From Cupriavidus sp. U2 (lineage in GTDB: Bacteria; Pseudomonadota; Gammaproteobacteria; Burkholderiales; Burkholderiaceae), in the NCBI RefSeq assembly GCF_009663685.2, contig NZ_RCOG02000012.1:358055-422054 (forward strand): a stretch of 64,000 nt of DNA. Direction: 5' to 3'. Under the pieces are notes generated by a model. That model was not told where the DNA came from, searched no databases, and was given only the letters and a program-made list of their open reading frames with translations. The translations under genes were made by a program, and so were the position numbers. Below, in pieces: positions 1 to 8,729 of the stretch. How positions within the stretch are numbered: the first letter of the stretch is position 1; the number at the start of each line of letters is the position of its first letter.

Positions 1-43
1 CGAAGAACTGCGTAACTCGGTGTCGCGATTCAAGATCGCCTGA
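1..43 (+). CDS. C-terminal tail of a PilJ-like methyl-accepting chemotaxis protein (partial)
   Basis: Only the last 13 codons and a TGA stop (41-43) are inside the window. The frame reads EELRNSVSRFKIA, which resembles the end of PilJ-type chemoreceptors, usually encoded immediately before the ChpA/PilL kinase. The following kinase gene starts about 40 bases later on the same strand, which supports one pil-chp operon. The identification rests on a short tail and on context only. Confidence 0.55.
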   Translation, partial: EELRNSVSRFKIA

Positions 44-81
44 CGCCCGCCCGTACGTTGACGGCCGCACCGGAACTGGTC

Positions 82-3000
82 ATGTCCCTGAATTCCATCC
101 TTACCAGCGACGAGGCCGCCATGGCCGCGTCGCAACCGCATGCCACGCCGGATACGGCCGCAGCCGGGGTGCCGGCTGCCCCGCAGCGCGACCTCTCGGT
201 GCTGGCCTGGCTCGCGCCAAGCCTGCGCACCGCGCTGGACGACGCCGCCAGCGAGCTGGGCCACTATGTCGACGAGATCCGGCAAACGCCGGAAGCACTG
301 GGCGCCCGCGACACCACGTCGCTGCGCCTGGCCGGCCAGCACCTGCACCAGGCCGCCGGCGCCGTGCACATCGTCGGCCTGCGCGGGGTGGATGCCTATT
401 GCCAGGCGCTGCGCCGCCTGCTGGAAGCCGTCGATGCCGGCACCGTGGCCGCCGACGCCGCCATGCTGGCGGTGTTCCGCACCGGCGTGCAGGCCCTGGC
501 CGAATACGTCGACGACCTGATGACGGGCGATGCGGAAGACCCGCTGCGCCTGTTCCAGCCCTATGCCGCCGCGCTCTCGATGATGAAGGAAGAGCGCGTG
601 CATCCGGCCGACCTGTGGCTGGACGAGCTGCAGATGCTGCCCGGCATCTTGCTGCCCACGCGCTCGGCGTCCGCCGTGACGCGCGCGCGCCAGCGGTTCG
701 AGGCCGCGTTGCTGAAGGCGCTGCGCCTGCCCACGCCGTGCACCGAAACGTCGCTGCTGCGCGAGGCCTGGCTGCCGCTGCAGTCGGTGCTCGACGATGT
801 GCGCAACCACGAGCAGGACGCGCGCCGCACCACCGACACGCCCGACCGCGGCATCTGGCACACGCTGGCGTTGGTGTTCCGCGCGCTGGCCCACGGCCTG
901 CTGCCGTCCGACCTGCTGGCCAAGCGTTTTGCCGCCCGCACCCACCTGCTGGTGCGCCAGTACCTGCAGGGCCAGGTGCGCGTGCCGCAGGCGCTGCTCA
1001 ACGACGCCGTCTTCCTGCTGGTCAGCACCGGCCTGACCCCCGACGGCCCCGAGGACACCACGCCGCCCGTGGTGCAGGCCGCCGTGCAGGTACTGCGCGT
1101 CGATATCGCACGCAGCCTGCAGGCGTACCGGGTAGACCCGGCGCACGTGGTGGCGCGGGCCGATTACCGGCAACGCTACTACGGCTGGCTCGATCCGATC
1201 GATACCCGCAACCTGCAGCATGCCGCCACCGCCATCGAGCGGGCCGCCGCCGACGACCAGTCGGGCTGGGAGCTTGCGCTGGCGTCGCTGGCCGAGGCCG
1301 CCATGCCGCTGGCGCAGCCGGCGCTGCAGCAATGCCTGACCGCCGCCGCCGCGTACGCGGGCCAGCGGCCGGCGGGCGATGCGCTGGGCCGTGGCGGCGT
1401 GGCGCTGTTCCTGTCGCGCGCGCTGGCCATGCCGTGGCGCGTCCACGGCAAGTCCGGCCACGCATCGGCGGCCGAATTCGCCGCGCGCTGCGAGGCGCTG
1501 GCCGCCTGCCTGGCCGACGCCGAGGCGGAAGCGCCCGCCTGGCTGGCCGAACTGGTGCAGTCCGCCTGCGCCCAGGCGCAGCGCACCGAAGCCGTGGCGC
1601 AGGTGCGTGCCCAGCTGGACAGCGGCGAATCGTGGCTCGATACCTATGACCGCAATGCGGCACGGGCCGATGCGGGCAATGCCCTGGACGATGCCGCACA
1701 GGCCTTTGGCGCGCTGCTGGCCTCGGTCGAACGCATCCACGGCAGCGCCGCGCTGCCCGAGGGCATCGACGTCGAGACCGAAGCTGCGCTGGCGTCGGTG
1801 CGCTCGGTGCTGCAGCGCCTTGGCGTGCTGCGTGAGACCACCGACCACGCCGCGCGTATCGGGCAGCTGTCGGATATCGCTGCCGAACTGGGCGCGGTCC
1901 ATGCGTTTGCCGACCTGCTCGAATTTGGCCGCAAGCAGAACGATGCCGACAGCGACGATCCGTTCGCGCTGCACACGCAACGCCAGGACGCCGCCCCGCA
2001 AGGCGCGCTGGGCGCGGCGCGCAGTGCCGCGATGGATGCCATCCGCGTGACGGCGACTGCGGATGCTCCCGAGATTCAGCGGCTGCGCGCCGCGCTGCAG
2101 GCGGTGGCCGACCAGGCTGCCATTGACGACGATGCCGCGCTGCGCCGCCAGGCCAGCGAGGCCACCACGCAGCTGCACGCCTGGCTGGCCGGCAGCGAAT
2201 CGGCTGCCGAGCGCATGGTGGTGGCGCTGGCCGATCCGTTGCCTGCCGCCGTCGCGCCGGTGGCGGCCGCGCCCGCTGCGTCGATGCCGTCCGATGCCGC
2301 CGCGATCGACGCCGAACTGCTGGAAATCTTCCTGTCCGAAGCCGAAGAGGTGCTGGGCAATATCGCCACCGACCTGGCCGGCGGCCTGGACGCCCTGCGC
2401 GATGCCGACGTGCTGAGCCGTCTGCGCCGCGCCTTCCATACGCTCAAGGGATCGAGCCGCATGGTCGGCCTGAACCGCTACGGCGAAGCCGCATGGGCCG
2501 TCGAGCAGGTGATGAACCTGTGGATTGCCGAGGCGCGCGAGCCGGTGCCCGCACTGCCCGCCTTGCTGCAACAGGCGCACGACCTGCTGCGCGAATGGGC
2601 GCTGGCCCTGCTTGAGGACCCGTCGACGCTGCGCGAGATCGATCCGCTGGTGGATGCCGCGCAGGCGCTGCGCCAGCCGGGCGGCGTGGCAAAGGACGCG
2701 GCCGAGGCCGATCCGTTCGGCTCGATCGATTCACTCGATGCGCTACTGGCGCAGGCCTCGGTACCGGCGCCATCGGTGGACACGCGATCCACGTCCGCCG
2801 AGTCTGCGGACGTGTCCGATGGCATCGATATGACCGAGCCCGCCGGAACCGACGCGGAGACGACCGCGCTGGGTGGCGCCGACGAGGCCGCGCCGGCCGA
2901 CGACAACGTGCTGCCGTTCCGGCTGTCCGGCGGGCTGGCCGACGAGGACGAGGGCTACAAGGTCATCGGTCCGGTTCGCATCGGCCTGGCGCTGTACAAC

Positions 3001-6000
3001 GTGTACCTGCAGGAGGCCGACGACCTGCTGCGCCAGTTCGCCACGGACCTGTCCGAGTGGCGGCACGAGAACCATCCGTGTCCGAGCGAGCTGGCAATGC
3101 GCGTGGCGCACACGCTGCAGGGCAGCGCATCGACGGTCGGGCTGGAGCCGGTACGCGAGATTGCCGAGGCGCTTGAACATCTGCTGTTGCTGCTGGGCCG
3201 CCATCCAGTGGTCATGCATCCGGCCGACTTCCGCCTGCTTGACATGGCCGTCGACCGCCTGCGCGCGATGCTGCATCAGTTTGCCGCCGGTATCTGGCCC
3301 GATGCCGATGCCTCGCTGTGCCGCGACCTGAACGATTTCGGCGAGCGCGCGCTGGTGCGTCCGCGCGCCGCGCTGCCGGCCGCCCAGTCCACCGGGCAGG
3401 AAGGCTCGGTGTCGCAACTGTTCGGCCAGAATTCGACGACGCCGCTGCCCGAGATCGACGCCGACGCGCAGGCGCCGGAGGCGGAACTGCCGCCCGTGAA
3501 GCTGACGCCGATCACGTCGCTGCCGCCGGTGTCGGCGCCGGCGGGCCCGGTACTGACACCCGTCACCCCGGTGCAGGATGCCGTGGTGATTTCGCTGCCG
3601 ACCGCGCCGCGCCATGATTCGATCGCCGTGGCGCACGTCACGCCGCATGCCCCCGACGCGCCCGACATGGCCGGTGTGCCGCCCGAGGACACCTCGACCG
3701 ACGCATCGGCGCTGGACCCTGCGCTGGTCGAGATCTTCCTGGAAGAAGCCCATGGCGCGCTGCCCGATCTCGGCAAGCTGGTGCGTACGTGGGAAGCCTC
3801 GCCCGACGACGCGCAGCACGGCGGCCTGATCCTGCGCGGCCTGCACACGCTGAAGGGCAGTGCGCGCATGGCCGGGGCCATGGCGCTGGGCCAGGCGGCC
3901 CACGAAATGGAAACGCTGCTCGAAGCCAGCGTGCGCGGCCAGCGCGTGTCGCCGGAGCTGTTCGGCAAGCTGTACGCGTGGTATGACCGCATCCTGGCGC
4001 ACGTGGACGCGCTGCAGAACGGCCGCCTGCTGCCGGTGGACGATGCCGACGTGGTCAACGGCCTGGTCGCCGCGCCTGCCGGCCCCGCCGCGCTGGCGAC
4101 GCCGGAGGCATCCGGCCATGCGGCGACGCAAAGCGCGCCGCAGCACGCGGTCGCCCCGGTGGCGTCGCTGACGCCGGCCACCCCGGCCGCCTTGCCGACC
4201 GACGCCGACCGCCAGCGCGCACTGGTGCGCGTGCAGGCCCGCGCGCTGGACACGCTGATCAACGACGCTGGCGAAGTGAGCGCGACGCGCGCCCGCCTGG
4301 ACAGCGAACTGGAAGCATTGCGCAGCTATCTGGGCGAACTGAACGACAACGTCGCGCGTCTGCGCATGCAGCTGCGCGAGATCGAAATCCAGGCCGAAAC
4401 GCAGATGGCGTCGCGGATCGCCGACCAGCAGCACAACCAGGAATTCGATCCGCTGGAATTTGACCGCTTCACGCGCTTCCAGGAGCTGACGCGGATGATG
4501 GCCGAGTCGGTCAACGACGTGGCCACCGTGGAGCAGAACCTGCAGCGCGGCTTCGACCGCGCGTCGGGCGACCTGGCGGCGCAGGCGCGGCTGACGCGTG
4601 GCCTGCAGCGCGGCCTGATGCAGGCGCGCATGGTGCAGTTCGATGCGCTGGCCGAACGTCTGTACCGCGTGGCACGCCAGTCGGCCACCGAGACGGGCAA
4701 GGAAGTGCGCCTGCTGATCAAGGGCGGCACCGTGGAAATCGACCGCTCGGTGCTGGACCGCATGGCCGGGCCGATCGAGCACCTGATCCGCAACGCCGTG
4801 GTCCATGGCATCGAGCCGGCCGACGTGCGGCGAGCGGCGGGCAAGTCCGCCACCGGCGCGCTGACGCTGGAAGTGCAGCAGGAAGGCAACGAGGTGGTGC
4901 TGACGTTCTTCGACGACGGCGGCGGCCTGAACCTGTCGCGCATCCGCGAGCGTGCCGTGGCGCGCCAGCTGATGGCCCCCGACGAAGACGCCAGCGAGGC
5001 CCGCCTGACCGAAATGATCTTCGCGCCGGGCTTCTCGACTGCCGACGCGGTGTCCGAACTGGCTGGCCGTGGCGTCGGGATGGACGTGGTGCGGGCCGAA
5101 ACGGTGGCACTGGGCGGCCGTATCACGCTGTCGACCGAAGCCGGCCGTGGCACCAGCTTCACGGTGCACCTGCCGCTGACCACGGCGATCACGCAGGTGC
5201 TGCTGGTGTCGCTGGGCGGACGCCTGTTCGCCATGCCGAGCGGCATGATCGACCAGGTCCACCAGTTGCGCGAGAAGCCGCTGCTGGAGGCCTACAACGC
5301 CGGGCGCTTCAGCGCGGCCGGCATCGAGGTGCCGTTCTTCTACTTTGGCGCGCTGCTGGAGGAAGCCGCCGGCATGGCGTCGGGCCGCAAGTATTCCCCC
5401 GTGGTGGTGGTGCGCTCGGGTGCCGAGCGCGTGGCCGTGCACGTGGACGACGTGCTGGGCAACCGCGAAGTGGTGGTGAAGCACATCGGCCCGCATCTGG
5501 CCCGGATGGAAGGCATTGCCGGCGCGACCACGCTGGGCGATGGCGAGATCGTGCTGATCTACAACCCGGTGGTGCTGGCCCAGCGTTGGGAGCGCGAGCG
5601 CGGCGCCACGGCGCCGGCCAGGCCGGTGCTGGCCGCGCTGCAACACGGCGGCCAGACCGGCGCGGTGGCCGAGTTCGTCGACGCTGGCGCGGCGGTGCCC
5701 GTGCCGGGGCTGATGACGCAGCCGACCGTGATGGTGGTGGACGATTCGCTGACCGTGCGCAAGGCCAGCCAGCGCCTGCTCACGCGCGCCGGCTACCAGG
5801 TGGTGCTGGCACGCGATGGCGTGGACGCGCTGCGCCAGCTGCAGGAAGTGATGCCCGACGCGATGCTGGTCGACATCGAGATGCCGAACATGGATGGCTT
5901 CGACCTGACGCGCAACGTGCGGGCCGATGCCCGCACCAGCCGCATGCCGCTGGTCATGATCACGTCGCGTACGGCGGAGAAGCATCGCCGCTATGCGGCC

Positions 6001-6132
6001 GAGATCGGCGTGAACGTCTACCTGGGCAAGCCGTTCAACGAAGACGAACTGCTGCGCACGCTGCAGCAGCTGATCGGCGACAAGGCCGCCGCCACCGCAT
6101 CGTCAGTGGCGCAGATGCTGGGCGAGGCGTAA
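82..6132 (+). CDS. chpA: ChpA/PilL-type hybrid chemotaxis histidine kinase with fused response regulator
   Basis: A CheA-like kinase of about 2017 residues that in this family controls type IV pilus twitching motility and surface sensing. The N-terminal third contains degenerate Hpt-like helical regions. Three Hpt modules follow, with phospho-acceptor motifs at His786 (HTLKGS), His1010 (HTLQGS, Lys replaced by Gln) and His1255 (HTLKGS). Next come a dimerisation segment, a HATPase domain (N box near 1565, then DDGGG and GRGVGMD), a CheW-like domain (from QVLLVSLGG), and a C-terminal REC domain with VVDD and phospho-acceptor Asp1931. Ala/Pro-rich linkers separate the Hpt units. An in-frame TTG at 58 would add eight residues; ATG at 82 is preferred, although neither has a strong ribosome site. 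It follows a PilJ-like tail closely, as expected for a pilGHIJ-chpA operon. Confidence 0.9.
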   Translation: MSLNSILTSDEAAMAASQPHATPDTAAAGVPAAPQRDLSVLAWLAPSLRTALDDAASELGHYVDEIRQTPEALGARDTTSLRLAGQHLHQAAGAVHIVGLRGVDAYCQALRRLLEAVDAGTVAADAAMLAVFRTGVQALAEYVDDLMTGDAEDPLRLFQPYAAALSMMKEERVHPADLWLDELQMLPGILLPTRSASAVTRARQRFEAALLKALRLPTPCTETSLLREAWLPLQSVLDDVRNHEQDARRTTDTPDRGIWHTLALVFRALAHGLLPSDLLAKRFAARTHLLVRQYLQGQVRVPQALLNDAVFLLVSTGLTPDGPEDTTPPVVQAAVQVLRVDIARSLQAYRVDPAHVVARADYRQRYYGWLDPIDTRNLQHAATAIERAAADDQSGWELALASLAEAAMPLAQPALQQCLTAAAAYAGQRPAGDALGRGGVALFLSRALAMPWRVHGKSGHASAAEFAARCEALAACLADAEAEAPAWLAELVQSACAQAQRTEAVAQVRAQLDSGESWLDTYDRNAARADAGNALDDAAQAFGALLASVERIHGSAALPEGIDVETEAALASVRSVLQRLGVLRETTDHAARIGQLSDIAAELGAVHAFADLLEFGRKQNDADSDDPFALHTQRQDAAPQGALGAARSAAMDAIRVTATADAPEIQRLRAALQAVADQAAIDDDAALRRQASEATTQLHAWLAGSESAAERMVVALADPLPAAVAPVAAAPAASMPSDAAAIDAELLEIFLSEAEEVLGNIATDLAGGLDALRDADVLSRLRRAFHTLKGSSRMVGLNRYGEAAWAVEQVMNLWIAEAREPVPALPALLQQAHDLLREWALALLEDPSTLREIDPLVDAAQALRQPGGVAKDAAEADPFGSIDSLDALLAQASVPAPSVDTRSTSAESADVSDGIDMTEPAGTDAETTALGGADEAAPADDNVLPFRLSGGLADEDEGYKVIGPVRIGLALYNVYLQEADDLLRQFATDLSEWRHENHPCPSELAMRVAHTLQGSASTVGLEPVREIAEALEHLLLLLGRHPVVMHPADFRLLDMAVDRLRAMLHQFAAGIWPDADASLCRDLNDFGERALVRPRAALPAAQSTGQEGSVSQLFGQNSTTPLPEIDADAQAPEAELPPVKLTPITSLPPVSAPAGPVLTPVTPVQDAVVISLPTAPRHDSIAVAHVTPHAPDAPDMAGVPPEDTSTDASALDPALVEIFLEEAHGALPDLGKLVRTWEASPDDAQHGGLILRGLHTLKGSARMAGAMALGQAAHEMETLLEASVRGQRVSPELFGKLYAWYDRILAHVDALQNGRLLPVDDADVVNGLVAAPAGPAALATPEASGHAATQSAPQHAVAPVASLTPATPAALPTDADRQRALVRVQARALDTLINDAGEVSATRARLDSELEALRSYLGELNDNVARLRMQLREIEIQAETQMASRIADQQHNQEFDPLEFDRFTRFQELTRMMAESVNDVATVEQNLQRGFDRASGDLAAQARLTRGLQRGLMQARMVQFDALAERLYRVARQSATETGKEVRLLIKGGTVEIDRSVLDRMAGPIEHLIRNAVVHGIEPADVRRAAGKSATGALTLEVQQEGNEVVLTFFDDGGGLNLSRIRERAVARQLMAPDEDASEARLTEMIFAPGFSTADAVSELAGRGVGMDVVRAETVALGGRITLSTEAGRGTSFTVHLPLTTAITQVLLVSLGGRLFAMPSGMIDQVHQLREKPLLEAYNAGRFSAAGIEVPFFYFGALLEEAAGMASGRKYSPVVVVRSGAERVAVHVDDVLGNREVVVKHIGPHLARMEGIAGATTLGDGEIVLIYNPVVLAQRWERERGATAPARPVLAALQHGGQTGAVAEFVDAGAAVPVPGLMTQPTVMVVDDSLTVRKASQRLLTRAGYQVVLARDGVDALRQLQEVMPDAMLVDIEMPNMDGFDLTRNVRADARTSRMPLVMITSRTAEKHRRYAAEIGVNVYLGKPFNEDELLRTLQQLIGDKAAATASSVAQMLGEA

Positions 6133-6154
6133 GCCGCCCAGCCTGTGTTGGCTC

Positions 6155-6277
6155 CGCTCTCCCACTTGTGGAGAGGGGCTGGGGGAGAGGGCGTTGGGGT
6201 TCGAATTGCGACCTGTCTCATCTTGAGCCGCCGACCCTCTCCCCCGACCCCTCTCCCGCACGGCGGGAGAGGGGAGC
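6155..6277. repeat. CTCTCCC-type inverted repeat (REP-like element)
   Basis: Two arms face each other. The left arm (6155-6191) contains CTCTCCCAC, GAGAGGGGCT and GGGGGAGAGGG. The right arm (6234-6277) contains CCCTCTCCCCC, CCCCTCTCCCGC and GCGGGAGAGGGG. Each arm also folds on itself (6157-6175 and 6248-6274). It fills the gap between two convergent genes, so it could also stop transcription from both sides. A shorter, similar CCCTCTCCCG stretch occurs at 34842. Similar intergenic repeats are common in Burkholderiaceae and Xanthomonadaceae genomes. Confidence 0.75.
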
Positions 6278-6284
6278 TGCAAAC

Positions 6285-7598
6285 TCAATCCTGCTTCTGA
6301 TTCACCATCCGCGCCGGCACCGACAGCGTCAGTGCCGCGCCCACCACCATGCAGGCGGCCAGCAGGTACATGCCCGAGTCCGTGCTGTGCGTCAGGTCCT
6401 TGAGCCAGCCGACCGCGTAGGGGCTGATAAAGCCCGCCAGGTTGCCCAGCGAGTTGATCAGTGCAATGCCGGCGGCGGCGCCCGTGCCGGCCAGGAAGGC
6501 CGTGGGCAGGCTCCAGAACAGCGGCAGCGTGGTCAGGATGCCGATGGTGGCCAGCGTCAGCGCCACCATGGCCGTCGTCGTATCGCCATGCCATTGCACC
6601 GACAGCACCAGACCCAGCGCGCCGAGCAGTGCCGGCACGGCGATATGCCAGCGGCGCTCGCCGCGGCGGTCGGCGCTAAAGGCAAACAGGATCATGCCCA
6701 GCACGGCGCAGCCATACGGAATGGCGGTGAGCAGGCCCACGTCGAGCGCGCCCTTGACGCCGGTCTGCTTGATGATCGTCGGCAGCCAGAAGCTCACGCC
6801 GTACAGGCCCATCACGAAGCTGAAGTAGATCGCGCTCATCAGCCAGACGCGCGGGCTGGACAGCACCTGCGTGACGGGCGGGTCTTCCTTGTGCTGGTCT
6901 TCGGCCGCGATATTGCGCTGGAGCAGCGCCTTTTCGTCGTCGCTCAGCCACCTGGCGTGGGCGATGCGGTCGTCCAGGTACAGCAGCACCCAGATGCCCA
7001 CCAGGATCGACGGGATGCCTTCGACCAGGAACATCCACTGCCAGCCGGCCCAGCCATTGCGGCCGTCGAACGACTGCATGATCCAGCCCGACAGCGGGCC
7101 GCCGATCACCCCCGACAGCGCGATGGCCGTCATGAAGAACGTGGTGGTGCGCCCGCGCCGGCTGGCCGGATACCAGTAGGTCAGGTACAGGATGATGCCC
7201 GGGAAGAAGCCGGCTTCGGCGATACCGAGCAGGAAGCGCAGCACGTAGAACATCGTCGGCGTGGTGACGAACATCATGGCCGCCGAGATCAGGCCCCACG
7301 TGATCATGATCCGGGCGATCCAGAGCCGCGCGCCCACCTTGTGCAGGATCACGTTGCTCGGCACTTCGAACAGGAAATAGCCGATGAAGAAGATGCCGGC
7401 GCCGAGCCCGTAGATGGTTTCGCTGAACTGCAGGTCGTTGAGCATCTGCAGCTTGGCAAAGCCCACGTTGACGCGGTCCAGGTAGGCCACGACGTAGCAG
7501 AGCAGCAGGAACGGCACCAGCCGCCACGTCACCTTGCGGTAAGTGGCGTCCTCGAAGCCGGCGTCGCGCGCGCCGGCGTTGACTGCGGTGGTTGTCAT
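6285..7598 (-). CDS. MFS transporter, anion:cation symporter (ACS) type
   Basis: A 437-residue, 12-helix major facilitator protein resembling the ACS family, which imports small organic anions such as hydroxyphenylacetate, galactonate or tartrate. The N terminus has the RVNVGFAK motif after helix 1, typical of the family, and a central cytoplasmic loop follows the first six helices. The start is the ATG at 7598, preceded by a GAGGAG ribosome site; upstream in-frame codons are ignored. It is the last gene of a minus-strand set with an SDR, a small membrane protein and an aldehyde dehydrogenase, so its substrate is probably an alcohol, acid or amine oxidised by those enzymes. The substrate cannot be named from sequence. 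Confidence 0.85.
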   Translation of the reverse strand: MTTTAVNAGARDAGFEDATYRKVTWRLVPFLLLCYVVAYLDRVNVGFAKLQMLNDLQFSETIYGLGAGIFFIGYFLFEVPSNVILHKVGARLWIARIMITWGLISAAMMFVTTPTMFYVLRFLLGIAEAGFFPGIILYLTYWYPASRRGRTTTFFMTAIALSGVIGGPLSGWIMQSFDGRNGWAGWQWMFLVEGIPSILVGIWVLLYLDDRIAHARWLSDDEKALLQRNIAAEDQHKEDPPVTQVLSSPRVWLMSAIYFSFVMGLYGVSFWLPTIIKQTGVKGALDVGLLTAIPYGCAVLGMILFAFSADRRGERRWHIAVPALLGALGLVLSVQWHGDTTTAMVALTLATIGILTTLPLFWSLPTAFLAGTGAAAGIALINSLGNLAGFISPYAVGWLKDLTHSTDSGMYLLAACMVVGAALTLSVPARMVNQKQD

Positions 7599-7653
7599 CG
7601 GTGTCTCCTCATTGGGATGTGGTTCTAGTTGTGTTGCGGATGCCCGCGGATGG

Positions 7654-8415
7654 TCAGACGCAGCGGCCGCCATCCACCTCGATGCAGGTGCCGGTGATGA
7701 AGCTGGCGTCGTCCGATGCCAGGTACAGGCAGGCATTGGCCACGTCCTGCGGCGTGGACATGCGCCCCATGGGGATGGTCGCCAGGAACCGCGCGCGGTT
7801 CTCGGGGGTGTCGGGCACGCCCATGAACTGCTCCAGCAGGCCCGTGGCGCCGATCACCGGGTTCACGCAGTTGACGCGGATGTTGTCGGGGCCCAGTTCG
7901 GCGGCCATGGCCTTGCTGGCCACGATCACGGCACCCTTGCTGCCGTTGTACCAGACCAGGCCGGGGCGCGGCCGGATGCCGGCCGTCGAGGCCACGTTCA
8001 CGAAGTTGCCGCCGCCACGCTGGCGGAAGTGCGGGATGAAATGGTGCGCCGACCAGTAGATGCTCTTCACGTTGACCGCGTAGACACGGTCGAACTCTTC
8101 CTCGGTGACTTCCAGGATCGGCTTGTTGCGATGGGTGGTGCCGGCATTGTTGACCACGCAGTGGACGTCGCCAAAGGCGGCCAGCGTGGCATCCCGCATG
8201 GCAGCCACGTCGTCGCCGCGCGATACGTCGGCGCGCACCGCGGCGGCCTTGCCGCCCGCGTCGCGGATGGCCGCCGCCACGCGATGGGCGGCGTCGAGGT
8301 TCAGGTCGGCCACCATCACGCTGGCGCCTTCGCGCGCGAATGTCTGCGCGATGCCTTCGCCAAAGCCCGAGCCGCCGCCCGTCACTACCGCTACCTTGCC
8401 AGCCAGTCTGGTCAT
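7654..8415 (-). CDS. SDR family NAD(P)-dependent oxidoreductase
   Basis: A classical short-chain dehydrogenase of 253 residues. The Rossmann dinucleotide motif TGGGSGFGEG is near the N terminus, followed by NNAG, a catalytic Ser in NVAST, and a YNGSK segment supplying the Tyr and Lys of the active site. The C terminus has the usual TGTCIEVDGG strand. Start at ATG 8415, with GGAG upstream. It lies 74 bases after the small membrane protein gene and 55 bases before the MFS gene, all on the minus strand. It probably oxidises or reduces a hydroxy substrate in the same pathway as the neighbouring aldehyde dehydrogenase. Its specificity is unknown. Confidence 0.88.
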   Translation of the reverse strand: MTRLAGKVAVVTGGGSGFGEGIAQTFAREGASVMVADLNLDAAHRVAAAIRDAGGKAAAVRADVSRGDDVAAMRDATLAAFGDVHCVVNNAGTTHRNKPILEVTEEEFDRVYAVNVKSIYWSAHHFIPHFRQRGGGNFVNVASTAGIRPRPGLVWYNGSKGAVIVASKAMAAELGPDNIRVNCVNPVIGATGLLEQFMGVPDTPENRARFLATIPMGRMSTPQDVANACLYLASDDASFITGTCIEVDGGRCV

Positions 8416-8489
8416 TGCCTTGTCTCCAGTTGGGTGAAGCCCGGCGCGGTCTGTTGCCGCACTACGGGCGGAACATCGGAATGGTCGAA

Positions 8490-8729
8490 TCAGTGGAAGG
8501 GGCCTTTGTTCTGCAGGGCGTTGGCTACCATCATGATGCCGAGCAGGAAGGGCAGGGCCACGTACATGCACCAGTGGACGCGGTCGCCCACGGTGTCGCC
8601 CCACTTGCGCTTGAACACCTGCAGGCGGGGCATGCCGGACGGATTGGTGGCGCGCTTGTTTCGCACATGCCACGCCATCCAGAAAAAGAAGATGGCGAAG
8701 GCGACCGAGAGAAAGTTGATGCTACCCAT
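8490..8729 (-). CDS. Small two-helix membrane protein, function unknown
   Basis: A 79-residue protein not recognised by family. Two hydrophobic segments are visible, about residues 4-20 (FLSVAFAIFFFWMAW) and 55-72 (CMYVALPFLLGIMMVA), joined by a basic loop with KRKWGDTVGDRVHW. The start overlaps the 3' end of the aldehyde dehydrogenase gene by eight bases, so translation is probably coupled. Its place between the aldehyde dehydrogenase and the SDR suggests it belongs to that pathway, perhaps as a membrane anchor or small subunit; this is inference from position only. Confidence 0.7.
   Translation of the reverse strand: MGSINFLSVAFAIFFFWMAWHVRNKRATNPSGMPRLQVFKRKWGDTVGDRVHWCMYVALPFLLGIMMVANALQNKGPFH

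Noticed and set aside
2743..5985. A 1080-codon open frame antisense to chpA
   Set aside because: It is rich in His, Arg and Gln, as expected from reading GC-rich coding DNA backwards, and has no ribosome site or recognisable domain.
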